In this document: piece after piece, positions 1 through 10,192 of the stretch
Position numbering within the stretch: the stretch's first letter is position 1
Layout: each line of letters begins with the position of its first letter
Assembly: GCA_035610835.1 (NCBI GenBank)
Contig: CM069447.1
Span: 17,813,992-17,877,991, forward strand
Length of the DNA: 64,000 nucleotides
DNA from: Ophiura sarsii
Taxonomy: Eukaryota; Echinodermata; Ophiuroidea; Amphilepidida; Ophiuridae
Reading direction: 5' to 3'
Notes under the pieces: model-generated
The model's database searches: none
Told to the model about the DNA's origin: nothing
What the model saw: the letters and a program-made list of their open reading frames with translations, nothing else
Position numbers and translations under genes: made by a program

Positions 1-75
1 TGACAAAATCAGTACAGCTAAAAGATTTGATGTCAAGAATTGTCAGCCTCTTCAAGAGATCAACATTTTCACATC

Positions 76-1440
76 ATGGCTATCACTTCTACCAAGCATG
101 CCTTGCTATTTACTATCATTTTAGTGTCAATGAATGGCATCAACAGTCAACTTCTAACCACTATATTTGCTGTACGAGATATAACAGCCTTGTTGGAAAA
201 TATCACAGACACATCTACTGTGACGTCTATGTTCCTGGCAAACATTTTGAATCGGAGTGCTGACACTCAATCACGCATGGATGGTAGCCTTGATCAAATT
301 GAAAATATTCAAACTCAGATGGCGTCAACTCAATCACGCATGGAGAGTAGTCTTGATCAAATCGCAAACACTCAAACTCAGATGGCAAACACGCAATCTG
401 AAATCGCAAATACTCAAAATCAGATGGCGGCAACTCAATCACGCATGGAGAGTAGTCTTGATCAAATCGCAAATACTCAAACTCAGATGGCAGACACCCA
501 ATCTGAAATGGCAAATACTCAAAATCAGATGGCGTCAACTCAATCACGCATGGAGAGTAGTCTTGATCAAATCGCAAATACTCAAACTCAGATGGCAGAC
601 ACGCAATCTGAAATAGCATCAACTCAATCACGAATGGATGGTACCCTTGATCAAATCGCAACTACTCAGACTCAGATGGCAAATACCCTCACTCAAGTGG
701 TTCAACTCTTGCAGATGCAAAGCCAACAATTGCAAAATATGACGGACGCACTGACTCACGTGAACACACAAAATATAGCTATTTCTCGACTACCAACCGA
801 CTGCTATGATCTTATTTCAAAAGGACAATATCCGTCTGGATCTTACACTATACAACCCTGGGACGACTTGGGATATCTTCGTGTGTACTGTGATATGGAG
901 ACAAATAACGGTGGTTGGACTGTCATCCAAAAGCGTTTTGATGGATCGGTTGACTTTTACCTGGGATGGGATGATTATGAGGATGGATTTGGCAGCCCAG
1001 ATGGGGAATATTGGTTGGGACTACGACAGATATATCAGCTGACTCAACAAGGATCTTGGATGTTGCGCATTGATTTAACTGACTTTCAGAATAATACTGT
1101 GTATGCAGAATATGGATCGTTTTCTATCGGGGATGCTGCATCTAATTACCAGCTATCCATAGGCGCATACAGTGGTACGGCAGGAGATTCATTGACCGAT
1201 CATAACAACCAAGCCTTCAGTACCAAGGATAATGACAATGATAGCTCGTCTGGTACACACTGTGCTGAAGTCTACAAAGGTGGATGGTGGTACAATGCCT
1301 GTATCCATTCCAATCTGAATGGCCTGTATCTGGGAGAATCACAGCACAGTCTTACAGGCATGGTGTGGTATCACTGGAAAACTTTGGAAGTACTGAAGCG
1401 CTCAGAGATGAAAATGCGTCGAATCATTCCTGTCAGATAG
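76..1440 (+). CDS. Secreted fibrinogen-related protein, copy 1 (long heptad stalk)
   Basis: Single open frame of 454 residues. The start is the ATG at 76, because the hydrophobic signal peptide (MAITSTKHALLFTIILVSMN, probably cut near residue 24) begins there and the same ATG is conserved in both sister genes. Residues about 61-207 are about 21 consecutive 7-residue repeats of the type IANTQTQ / MADTQSE / MESSLDQ, probably an oligomerising stalk. Residues about 242-452 are a fibrinogen-like domain: DC near the start, YCDM, GGWTVIQKRFDGSVDFY, EYWLGL, the acidic calcium-site-like KDNDND, then CAE and GGWWYNAC, which supply the second disulphide pair. N-glycosylation motifs include NIT, NRS and NNT. 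Family knowledge: such proteins (FREPs, ficolins, tenascin-like) are secreted and bind sugars or acetylated ligands, often in innate immunity; ligand and role here are inferred. No intron is needed. First of three tandem paralogues. Confidence 0.9.
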   Translation: MAITSTKHALLFTIILVSMNGINSQLLTTIFAVRDITALLENITDTSTVTSMFLANILNRSADTQSRMDGSLDQIENIQTQMASTQSRMESSLDQIANTQTQMANTQSEIANTQNQMAATQSRMESSLDQIANTQTQMADTQSEMANTQNQMASTQSRMESSLDQIANTQTQMADTQSEIASTQSRMDGTLDQIATTQTQMANTLTQVVQLLQMQSQQLQNMTDALTHVNTQNIAISRLPTDCYDLISKGQYPSGSYTIQPWDDLGYLRVYCDMETNNGGWTVIQKRFDGSVDFYLGWDDYEDGFGSPDGEYWLGLRQIYQLTQQGSWMLRIDLTDFQNNTVYAEYGSFSIGDAASNYQLSIGAYSGTAGDSLTDHNNQAFSTKDNDNDSSSGTHCAEVYKGGWWYNACIHSNLNGLYLGESQHSLTGMVWYHWKTLEVLKRSEMKMRRIIPVR

Positions 1441-1812
1441 TACTACCAAGGTCTGCTAGTCCAACTAGTCCAGCTAGTCCGAACAGTGATTTTGCTATAC
1501 CTTGTGGGTCCGCTAATCCGGGGAGAAAATAAGGACCACTAGTCCGGATTTTAAAATATATTCGCTAGTTCGAAAATGAAATAAGGTCCGCTAGTTGTCA
1601 TCTTTCTCTAAAAAGGTAAAAACTACACAAATTAATTAACTTGATTTCTTTTATCCAGTATGTAATTATTCAAACATTTTAATGATTTTCTATCATTTGA
1701 CTCATGTTATCATATGAACTCATATGGGTGTTAAATTGGCAATGTCATGTATATTGGTTATATATTGCAGTAGTGAAAACACCTACATGAGGCATATTTT
1801 GTTTGTTAAAGT

Positions 1813-2077
1813 CAGGCCCGTAACTAGGGGGGGGGGGGGGGGGGGGGGGGATGCCCCCCTCCCCCTTAATCTGAAAAAGTCCTTTTTTGTACCAAATGTA
1901 CTTTTTTTTTTGTACTAATGTACTTTTTTTGTGAAAACGCCGTAAAAACGCCCCGCACCCACCTCAATTTTTTGGAAAACGCCCCATTTCCCATTTCCCA
2001 TTGTGTAAAGCATTTTTTCTGGCCGTTTTGGACTAAAACATGTCCTAACTCCCCCCCCCCCCCAGATCGCATCCCAT
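1813..2077. mobile_element. Partial second copy of the same hAT-like MITE plus flank duplication
   Basis: It starts with CAGGCCCGTAACT after GTTAAAGT (1805-1812) and runs through a long G tract (about 1,828-1,850) and a C tract (about 2,050-2,063), but lacks the right terminal repeat. At about 2,078 the left flank starts again (CATATGAACTCAT..., matching 1,713 onward). The arrangement looks like a tandem duplication of flank plus element, after which the interiors diverged. Confidence 0.6.
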
Positions 2078-2175
2078 ATGAACTCATACAGGTGTTAGCT
2101 TGGCAATGTCATGTATATTGGTTATATATGCAGTAGTGAAAATACCCACATTAGGCATATTTTGTTTGTTAAAGT

Positions 2176-2385
2176 CAGGCCCGTAACTCTTTAAAAAGTC
2201 CTTTTTATTTTGTACCAATGTACCTTTTTTGTACCAAATGTACCTTTTTTTTGTACATTTTCGGAGATGACTAAAAAACAAAATGGGGCAACCTTTTACG
2301 ATTTTTTTGGGTACCAATGTACCTTTTCCAGAAAGCACGACCGCCCCCCCCCCCCCTAAAAAATTAAATCATGCTTACGGGCCTG
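2176..2385. mobile_element. hAT-like MITE, 210 bp, with 8-bp target duplication
   Basis: The ends are CAGGCCCGTAA (2176) and TTACGGGCCTG (to 2385), perfect inverted repeats. GTTAAAGT flanks both sides (2168-2175 and 2386-2393). Units 2 and 3 have the single uninterrupted site GTTGAAGT (near 9,787). An 8-bp duplication with a CAGG end fits non-autonomous hAT elements. Confidence 0.75.
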
Positions 2386-2502
2386 GTTAAAGTTGAATTA
2401 GGGTCGGTTGGTCAATTTTCTTTTGCTGACAGGCCGTGGTTCATGTCCAAAAAAAATTGGTAAATGTCAATTTTAAAAATATTTCTAATAGTGTGATAAT
2501 AG

Positions 2503-2812
2503 TGTCAGATTCAACACGTCTGACTGTGACTAACATCACCAAAATGCTCCACTTTGCTGAACGCAGGACGTTCTCTTACATTGCGCCCCATATGTGGAAC
2601 AATTTGCCCGTGACCCTGAGAGAGTGCAACATAGTTACCAAGTTTAAGAAGAATCTAAAAACGTATTTGTTCACTTAAGCTTCCTCTGTTTATTAATCTT
2701 GTTGGCTGTTGTTTTGTTTTTATAGGCTTTCTGTCATCATTCTTGTTCAGCGCAACGATCTCGATGTAGCAGCGCTATATAAATGCTTCTATGTATGTAT
2801 ATATGTATGTAT
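2503..2812 (+). mobile_element. 5'-truncated non-LTR retrotransposon (CR1/Jockey-like end)
   Basis: Bases 2505-2678 encode the typical C-terminal end of a LINE reverse transcriptase protein: RRTFSYIAPHMWNNLPVTLR, then KFKKNLKTYLFT and a stop. This matches the familiar pattern of (A)P..WN.LP followed by FK..LK..L. A 3' UTR follows with AGCGCTATATAAATGC and an ATGT simple repeat at the end. Units 2 and 3 lack the insertion (TGATAATAGT runs directly on). Only the last about 58 codons remain, so it is dead. Confidence 0.8.
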
Positions 2813-3310
2813 TTTCAGCCAAACTTATTCATTTCATGCAGAAAACAGTTATATTTTGACAAATTAGGTAAAATTTAAATCTTAAAAATAAATAAATATA
2901 TTACCCTGATTTTTGAGATTGGTCTGACTGTCTACCCAGGAGGGAGGGTGAGGGGGGAGGGGGGGGGGGGGGGGGGGGGGGTAGACGATCATCTCTATTC
3001 ATAATTAGTATTCATATTAGTATTATTGCTTTATTCTGTTTAAATGCTTACCAGAAAAAAATCATGTCCTGGTATGCCTTGAAATGCAGAGGTCCATGGT
3101 TCAATTCCTAATAGGATCACTTTTTCAACTGATTTTTTAAATTGTTGTAAATGTTAGGGTTAGCAATATATTGTAAGTCCACAAAGTGTGTAGTTTCTAC
3201 CTAGACAACCCCGGGTAGACAGTCATGTGGGTATTTCAATTACTGCACATATATATTAACATATCAGTGGATTGATGGAAGGATAAACAAAAATTTGGAG
3301 TAGATCAAAC

Positions 3311-3690
3311 CCGGGGGGGGGGGGGGCACTCACCCAAGACGGTATACGGGGGGGGTGGGGTGGTGGTGTCGCTCTAATGGGTAGCTTTTGGGCACAAAAT
3401 CCCTAAACATGGTATGATCTTGTGCTGGAAATTCCTAATAATGGGGTCACTTTTTACAAATGGGTCTATGTTTTGCGAATTTTTTGTCTATTTTCGCAAA
3501 AATTTGCAAAAATTAGGTCTATTTTCCCGATAATTTGCGAAAATTTGGTCTAAAATGAAGCAAAACCCCTAAAAAAGGGTACCAATTTTTTCTAAAATCA
3601 CCCCTAAAAATGGGTATGGGTTTTGAATATCCAGCGGCACACCCCCGACCAAACCAAATCTGAGTACCCTCCCCCCCCCCACCCCCCGTG
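3311..3690. mobile_element. G/C-ended MITE in unit 1, 8-bp target duplication
   Basis: The element begins CCGGGGGGG and ends CCCCCCGTG. GATCAAAC flanks it at 3303-3310 and 3691-3698. Unit 2 has the empty site (AGATCAAACTATTATG near 11,325). The interior has short repeats such as GCAAAAATTAGGTCTATTTT and AAATTTGGTCTAAAATG, and no coding sequence. Confidence 0.7.
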
Positions 3691-4775
3691 GATCAAACTA
3701 TTATGAATTGCTGGAGGATAATCAAATGTTTGCATGATCAGACAATGAGGGAGGGATATATAATATGTATATAATAGACAAATAAATGGTTCAAGGTGTA
3801 GCATTTTATCTAATGTTTGCGATGTAAGACAGGGTGATATCACGCTACATGATAATATCGCGATAAAATATCGCGATGAAATATACCCCTTTTTGCAGTT
3901 TCAGTAGAATAAATCTAAAGGTTTACATCTATAAAGGGTATGAAACCATATATAATTGGAAAGCTTATAATCTAAGGATTGTAAAAATGGTAGCTAGAAA
4001 TCAAATATACAGGGTGACCTAAACATTATACAGGGTGTAACAATTACAATTGTATACAAAATAATGATTTACTTTTTGTCTTAATACTTAAATGAAGGAC
4101 CTATTTAATGGCTAGGCATGTTTTTGTTACTGATATCAGACAAGGTGGGATAATTCAATGGTGAAAAGATCAAAATGTAAAATTAATCAAGTTGTAGCAT
4201 CAAATCATTAAAACTGTAACTTGCCTACTATTATATATTCTATGTTATCATGTATATATTTGTATATATTCTACCTTTATTTTTTTATATATTTGAAAAT
4301 ATTGTGTAATATGTTTAAGGACAAGAAAAGACTGATGCCACTGTTTCAAAAGTGTATGTCCAAATAAATAAATAAAATATTATACGCATACAAATATTCC
4401 TGTCATTTGATTAGTGGATACTGATAACTTCATCACGTGATGTAACATATTTGGACTAGTTCCCCAATATTTAGAGAATGGCGAACATTTCCTATTCAAA
4501 GTAACATTGCAATATGTATATATAGGTCAATAAATGCGTATGTGTTGTTTCGAGAGAAATTAGACAAATCAATGCACATGCGCTGATGTTGATGTGTGAA
4601 TAATGGCATGACCCCAAAGGGGGAGTCCAGCATATCAACATTTGCGCAATTGATTTGTCTTATTTTTCGAGAAACAAAACATATGCATATATTGACCTCA
4701 TGCACGACACTATACATATCAAAATTCACAATTTGAGCATAATTTTAATGTAAAAACAAATAAAAACGTGTTAGC

Positions 4776-4813
4776 AGTGATAGCAAACTTGTTAAAACAA
4801 GTTTGCTATCACT
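4776..4813. repeat. Perfect 38-bp palindrome
   Basis: AGTGATAGCAAACTTGTT, two bases, then its exact reverse complement. The aligned place in unit 2 (near 12,652-12,668) has only the right arm, so the palindrome is specific to unit 1. Confidence 0.75.
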
Positions 4814-6275
4814 CGCAGTGAAAATCGGCGAACCCGCAAATCCTGAATAACGAATCAAAACAAAGCGTGTGGTGCGCGCATTGAATGGCGCACACACGGA
4901 TTGCATTAGACACTTTCAATGCACTCCGCATATTTTAATTTCTTGCTTTCTGATTAGTTCGGCACTTCTAAGAGTGTATGAATACCTTTTTATGGGACTG
5001 CTCACGGTATTTGGATCATGTGAGTATTATCTTTTGTTTATCAAGAAATTTCAAATGCCAGGAATATTAGCAGGAAACTAAACTAGACAGATGGAGAAAA
5101 GTGTACTTTAATTACTGTACTATAGTATCCTAGCCGACACTGGAACACCCATGTATTTGCTCAATACTGGTACAAAGTCAGTTTTCCCACAGATGCATTG
5201 AGAGTGTCAAATTCCACTCTGCTGGCGCACACCACACCCTTTATTTTCACTCGTTGTTCTTGCAACGCAACCCATGCCAAAACAAGCTGGAATTTTTACT
5301 GTGTTATCAAAAATTTAATATATTTATTTGTTTGAAATTATATTAAAAAGAGTAAAAGTATGCACACAATTTAAATTTTTGATAAGTACTGATGTTGTGT
5401 ATGAATAAGGTCAATACCCCATGCTAATGTTTTTTTCGCTCGATAACTCACGAAATGCAACTTTCCGCCTGACTGGGGCCACCAAATGAGCAGAGCTCAA
5501 ATTAATCGAAGGCATCGAAGGCAAACAAAGGCAATTGCCTTCCATGCCGCCCCACCCTAGTTGCCATGTCATGCCCTCAATTTCTGGCTGTTTTCATTCC
5601 ATTCAAAAGTACATAATTGCCTTGGATAAAGTTGGTGCCCCTTTCAAATTGCCTTGGATTGCATGCCCTCTTCAAGTCTTATTTTGAGGCCTTCCAAAGA
5701 GTACCGTATATTCTCCCTATTAACTGTAACTCTCCTGGAACCTACGATTCACTAAGGTAAAAAACTATCGCCATGTGCATGCTACGGCATTGATTGGACA
5801 ACATCCTTGTCCGAGCTTTAAGCCCCCATCCCATTTTCCCCAATGACTATCAGAAAGTCACACCTAATAAGCGCCCATCTTTTTAGCCAAATAACTCAAA
5901 TAAATTAGCAGAAAGCCACGATGCGATGCATGCTGTAGTAAATACTTTCTCACCCACTGCCTAACTGCCATGCATAGTGCTGATTACCAGTAGGCCTACT
6001 GATGTACAGCGAATGGAGAGTGTACCCATAACATCTCCCCCACCCCCCCCCCCCCCCCCACCCCCAACGTTTACTTTTCGATCACACTTGGTTTTCTAAC
6101 CTTGCTGAATTTGACAGGGTACGATAAAAGGTAACTTAATTAATCAGCACCCACCTAAAATAACTAAACTGCGCCAATAAAGTATCTAAACACTTACAAA
6201 TGGTCAGATTTATCGGAACCTGAAATAGTATGCAATAAATAATTAATTAATTAGATTTGCAGTTATCTTCTGCGC

Positions 6276-6733
6276 ATTTTGACACCTCTTTTGTTGCGCT
6301 ACGATGTTGTTTGGCGGATTTATGGGCACTTGAGTGGCTTAAGCTCGAATTCAAAAGTTGCAAAAGCCCCTATACTGTGACGAATAAGATCAGCATTATT
6401 TTTGCCAGCCTTTTATAAATGATTTGTTTGTCGCGTGTTGGATAAATCGATTGCGATGAAAATCAGCATTAATTGTCAATAACAAAACAAAAGGGTCAGA
6501 GATGGAAGGCATAAATCAATAATGAATCAATCATTAATTGTCATGGTTAAGTAAACAGAACAAATTGGTGTCTTTTGTCTTGGTTTTGTCTGTGTGTGAT
6601 GCTTTGTGTGACTTCCCTTCTGGAATTGGGGGTGAATAGGAGCTTTTGCAACTTTTGAATTCGACATTAAGCCACGCAAGTGCCCATAAATTCGTCAAAC
6701 AACATCGTAGCGCAACAAAAGAGGTGTCAAAAT
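6276..6733. mobile_element. Fold-back element with arms of about 90 bp, unit 1
   Basis: The left arm starts ATTTTGACACCTCTTTTGTT and continues to AAAAGTTGCAAAAGC. The right arm is its near-perfect reverse complement, ending ...AGGTGTCAAAAT. The centre (6,375-6,640) has no open frame. Unit 2 lacks it. Confidence 0.7.
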
Positions 6734-6830
6734 GGATATTATTATATGCTGTTCTAATGTTTAATTATTTGCACAAATTGCCTAATGCAGAATGTTGATG
6801 AACAAATAAAAATACTGCGATCGATAAATC

Positions 6831-6832
6831 GA

Positions 6833-6863
<31 letters not shown>

Positions 6864-6905
6864 ATTAATTAATTAATTAATTAAAAAATTTAAAAAAATA
6901 AAAAA
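6831..6905. repeat. AT-rich microsatellite (AAAT)n / (TTAA)n
   Basis: Uninterrupted AAAT repeats followed by TTAA repeats and A-rich sequence. The equivalent microsatellite in unit 2 is at 15,314-15,381. Confidence 0.85.
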
Positions 6906-7319
6906 AATAAAAATAAATGCACCATTGTATAACAGACTACATTTTACACATAATAAACGTAATACAGCAACTACTTTCCTCAAATAAAATGAAAATAAAG
7001 AACTGATATATTCTATTCAATATAGATACGGCCTTAGGGTATATATAGCAGTAACACACAACCTATTGTTATTATTGATGGTTCTCAATATCTATTCATT
7101 CCAATCTACAACTTAATTGAACATGGTTCCCATCCTTGATAGCTCCATTTAGGTACAAAACAGGGGAAACCCCTACACAATCCCATAACATACCTGTCAT
7201 GGCATAAACAAATATTCACAGATTACTTTGCGCTATATGCGACTTGTTAATTTTGTGTTTGAACAATTTCTTCCCATAGGTACTATACAAAATGTTATGA
7301 GTGTAGACCAAAAAATAAA

Positions 7320-7700
7320 GAAGAAAAAGAAGAAGAGATCAACTTAAGAATACAAACACCTTTTAACCCTAACCTAATAAATAATTACTGGTCCTACAGG
7401 TTAATACGCCCAAGCCTATGTCTACAAGCGCATGTGCAAACAGTTTTCGATGACGTAATAAACCAAGCCTATATAGTGAGCGCAGTATATTGCGCGGACG
7501 AGTAGCTGAGAGCGGCATGATGCTTGCCTATGGGGATTCGGGTCCGGAGGGTACCCAATTTCGACCCTCGGTCAGGTCGCGGCGGTTCATTTGTCGATTT
7601 TCCTTCTAAAATTGCGCCATCGGTTAAACACCTGGGGTTAGGGTTAAGGAACATGGACTCAGTTACTTAAAATAAAATAAATGTTTTCATTATTACAGAA
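7320..7700. other. Unit 1 boundary, no gene seen
   Basis: A private sequence without a match in unit 2. It is locally GC-richer (7,470-7,640) and has a TATATAGTGAGC motif near 7,472. The short minus-strand frame here lacks recognisable domain features, and I do not call a gene. Confidence 0.5.
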
Positions 7701-7702
7701 TA

Positions 7703-7936
7703 ACACTTTCCATGTGGCAGGCATCTGCAGATGACAATCCAAAATTTCACAAAATGTTTCAAAATTGTTGAATTTCATTATCATATTTGGAATCACCATG
7801 TGAAATGCATTGAATTAAGTACAAATATGCCTAGTATTGGTAAGTAAATCTTGAGGTAGACTTTGAAAGTTAGGAAAGGTTTTTGACAAATCTGTTTTGT
7901 ATATGATAATTAACGTAATAGCCGTGTGGAAAGTGT
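7703..7936. mobile_element. TA-flanked MITE (ACACTTTCC ends)
   Basis: ACACTTTCCATGTGG on the left and CCGTGTGGAAAGTGT on the right, with TA on both sides. Related copies lie at 22,480-22,655 and 32,213-32,450. The TA duplication fits a Tc1/mariner-type non-autonomous element. Confidence 0.65.
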
Positions 7937-8234
7937 TAATACTATCTTTATTATGACAAAATATAGTGTTCATTCAGGTGTTAATACCATTGGGTGGGCT
8001 ACATTGTATGCTTTGATACATTCCATAGTTTAGATCACTTTCAGTGTTGCGTACATCGCGATTTAGCAATGACATTGGGCTACTTTGGATTGGTGCCAAA
8101 GACATTGATAAATCATATGTATGAAGTATTTCCTTTTAGGCTACATTTTAGTCAAGCCATGGCCTATAGATGGTACTTCCGCCACACCTTGAAGAAATTT
8201 GACTTGGCAACACTGAACAATACTTCAAATTCTT

Positions 8235-8242
8235 TATATATA
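8235..8242 (+). promoter_or_regulatory. Candidate TATA box of FREP copy 2
   Basis: TATATATA lies about 90 bp before the start codon in a block conserved between copies 2 and 3 (CTTTATATATACTCTCACT). A TCAACATT/TTAACATT sequence about 20 bp further on could be the initiator. Copy 1's equivalent lies left of the window. The call is by position and conservation only. Confidence 0.4.
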
Positions 8243-8331
8243 CTCTCACTTAACATTTATCCTGACAAAATCAGTACAGAATTTGATGTCAAGAATTCTC
8301 AGCCTCTTCACGAGATCAACATTTACGCATC

Positions 8332-9435
8332 ATGGCTATCACTACTACAAAGCATGCCTTGCTATTCACCATCATTTTGGTGTCAATGAATGGCATCAAC
8401 AGTCAACTTCTAACCACTATATTTGCCGTACGAGATATAACCGCCTTGCTGGAAAATATCACAGACACATCTACTGTCACGTCTATGTTCCTGGCAAACA
8501 TTTTGAATCGGAGTGCTGACACTCAATCACGCATGGACGGTAGCCTTGATCAAATCGCAAATACTCAAACTCAGATAGCAGACACGCAATCTGATATAGC
8601 GTCAACTCAATCACGCATTGAGGCTACCCTTAATCAAATGGCAAACACTCAAACTCAGATGGCAAATACCCTCACTCAAGTGGTTCAACTCTTGCAGATG
8701 CAAAACCAACAATTACAGATGCAAAACGTACAATTGCCAAATATGACAGACACCTTGGACATTCCAAGAGATTGCTCAGATCTTGCTTTAAGAGGACAAT
8801 ATCCATCTGGATCTTACCTTATTCAACCCTTGGATGACTTGGGAAACTTGCGTGTATACTGTGATATGGACACAGATAACGGTGGTTGGACTGTCTTCCA
8901 AAAGCGATTTGATGGATCAGCTGATTTTTTTTTAGGATGGGATGCTTACGAAGACGGATTCGGTAGTTCTGATAGAGAATATTGGTTGGGACTACAACAG
9001 ATATATAGGCTGACTCAAGAAGGCTCTTGGATGTTGCGCATTGATTTAGCTGACTTTCAGAATAATACTGCATATGCTGAATATGGATCCTTTTCTATTG
9101 GGAACGCTGAATCTAATTATACGCTGTCTGTAGATGCATACAGTGGTACTGCAGGAGACGCATTGATCTATCATAACAACCAAGCCTTCAGTACCAAGGA
9201 TAATGACCATGATACTCATCCCTTGTCTATTAACTGTGCTGAAATCGGCAAAGGTGCATGGTGGTACAAAGCCTGTCTTGAATCCAACCTGAATGGCCTG
9301 TATCTGGGAGAATCAAAGGTCAGTCCTATAGGCATGGTGTGGGAGGACTGGAAAGGCAGTTTTGAAGTACTGAAGCGCTCAGAGATGAAAATGCGTCCAA
9401 TCGGATTCCTGTCAGATAGTACCAAGGTCGGCTAG
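8332..9435 (+). CDS. Secreted fibrinogen-related protein, copy 2 (short stalk)
   Basis: Open frame of 367 residues starting at the conserved signal-peptide ATG. The first 60 mature-side residues are almost identical to those of the sister genes, but the stalk has only about 8 heptads (residues 61-116) against 20-21. The fibrinogen-like domain (about 147-360) is complete, with DC, YCDMD, GGWTVFQKRFDGS, EYWLGL, KDNDHD and CAEIGKGAWWYKAC. It is the most divergent of the three (for example FFLGWDAYEDGFGSSDREY). Two extra bases (GG, near 9403) relative to the sisters shift the last codons, so the protein runs past the ancestral stop and ends FLSDSTKVG instead of VPAT or PVR. The domain core lies upstream of the shift, so the gene is probably still functional. 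Expected to be secreted and oligomeric like its neighbours. Confidence 0.9.
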   Translation: MAITTTKHALLFTIILVSMNGINSQLLTTIFAVRDITALLENITDTSTVTSMFLANILNRSADTQSRMDGSLDQIANTQTQIADTQSDIASTQSRIEATLNQMANTQTQMANTLTQVVQLLQMQNQQLQMQNVQLPNMTDTLDIPRDCSDLALRGQYPSGSYLIQPLDDLGNLRVYCDMDTDNGGWTVFQKRFDGSADFFLGWDAYEDGFGSSDREYWLGLQQIYRLTQEGSWMLRIDLADFQNNTAYAEYGSFSIGNAESNYTLSVDAYSGTAGDALIYHNNQAFSTKDNDHDTHPLSINCAEIGKGAWWYKACLESNLNGLYLGESKVSPIGMVWEDWKGSFEVLKRSEMKMRPIGFLSDSTKVG

Positions 9436-9473
9436 TCCAACGGTCCGCTAGTCCAACGGTCCGCTAGTCCAAA
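9426..9473 (+). repeat. 16-bp repeats just after FREP copy 2 (GGTCCGCTAGTCCAAC)
   Basis: Three near-identical 16-bp copies overlap the shifted stop codon and the start of the 3' UTR. Copies 1 and 3 have fewer, less regular versions (1447-1480, 18,297-18,325). The related phrase GTCCGCTAGT recurs through about 1,600, 9,590 and 18,435. Confidence 0.6.
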
Positions 9474-10192
9474 CAGTGACTTTGCTATACCTTGTGGGTC
9501 CGCTAATCCCGGCAAAAAATAAGGACCACTAGTCCGGATTTAAAAATATATTCGCTAGTTCGAAAATGAAATAAGGTCCGCTAGTTGTTATCTTTCTCTA
9601 AAAAGGTAAAAAACTACACAAAACTTTATTTCTTTTATCCAGTATGTAATAATTCAAAATTTTTAATGATTTTCTATCTTTTGACTCATGTTGTCATATG
9701 AACTCATATGGGTGTTAGCTTGGGAATGTCATGTATATTGGTTATATATGCAGTAATGAAAATACCCACATGAGGCATATTTTGTTTGTTGAAGTTGAAT
9801 AAGGGTCGGTCGATTTTCTTTTACTGACAGACCGTGGTTCATGTCCAACAAAAATTGGTAAATGTCAATTTGATTAATATTTCTAATAGTGTGATAATAG
9901 TTTGTAAACAATGTTTTCAACCAAACTTATTCATTTCATGCAGAAAACAGTTATATATTTTGACAAATCAAGGTAAAATTTAAATCTTAAAAAAAGAAAT
10001 TTATGACCCCGATTTTTGAGATTTTAGGGTACGTCGCTGAGGGCAACACAACAATTGTGTGTGTGTCTGACTGTCTACCTAGGGGAGGAAGGGGGAGAGG
10101 GGGGGGGGTGGGGGAGGGGTAGATGATCAAGTGCATAGCATCTCTATTCATGATAAGTATTCATATTAGTATTATTGCTCTATTCCGTTTAA

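Larger units (their letters stand above)
1772..3250. mobile_element. Old TIR element in unit 1, with nested insertions
   Basis: A left terminal repeat near 1,770-1,795 (GCAGTAGTGAAAACACCTAC) is inverted near 3,222-3,247 (CATGTGGGTATTTCAATTAC). The same ends bound 9,748-10,725 in unit 2, 18,570-19,497 in unit 3, and a compact copy at 54,491-54,837. The insert in units 1-3 carries a decayed tRNA-like segment (GGTCCATGGTTCAATTCC near 3,090) and a G-rich stretch. It was present before the duplications and later served as a landing site for other elements. Confidence 0.55.
1..7702 (+). repeat. Tandem duplication unit 1 (FREP copy 1 plus flanks)
   Basis: Bases 1-75 match 8257-8331 and 16840-16914, so the window opens inside the 5' flank of unit 1. 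Downstream sequence to about 7,320 aligns block by block with unit 2 (for example 4930-5080 with 12,785-12,935, and 7080-7270 with 15,535-15,630). Start-to-start spacing of the genes is 8,256 bp from copy 1 to copy 2 and 8,583 bp from copy 2 to copy 3. Unit-specific insertions, listed separately, account for much of the length difference. There is no further protein gene in the 6 kb of flank. Confidence 0.85.

Noticed and set aside
40..75. Upstream extension of the FREP frame beyond the ATG
   Set aside because: It would start at TTG and put 12 residues before the signal peptide; the conserved ATG in all three copies is the better start.
257..661. Long open frames in other frames and on the opposite strand of the FREP stalks
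   Set aside because: They are shadows of the 21-bp repeat, whose length is a multiple of three; they lack a signal peptide or any domain and appear in each copy.
7469..7654. Minus-strand frame in a GC-richer patch
   Set aside because: Short, no recognisable motif, absent from the sister unit.
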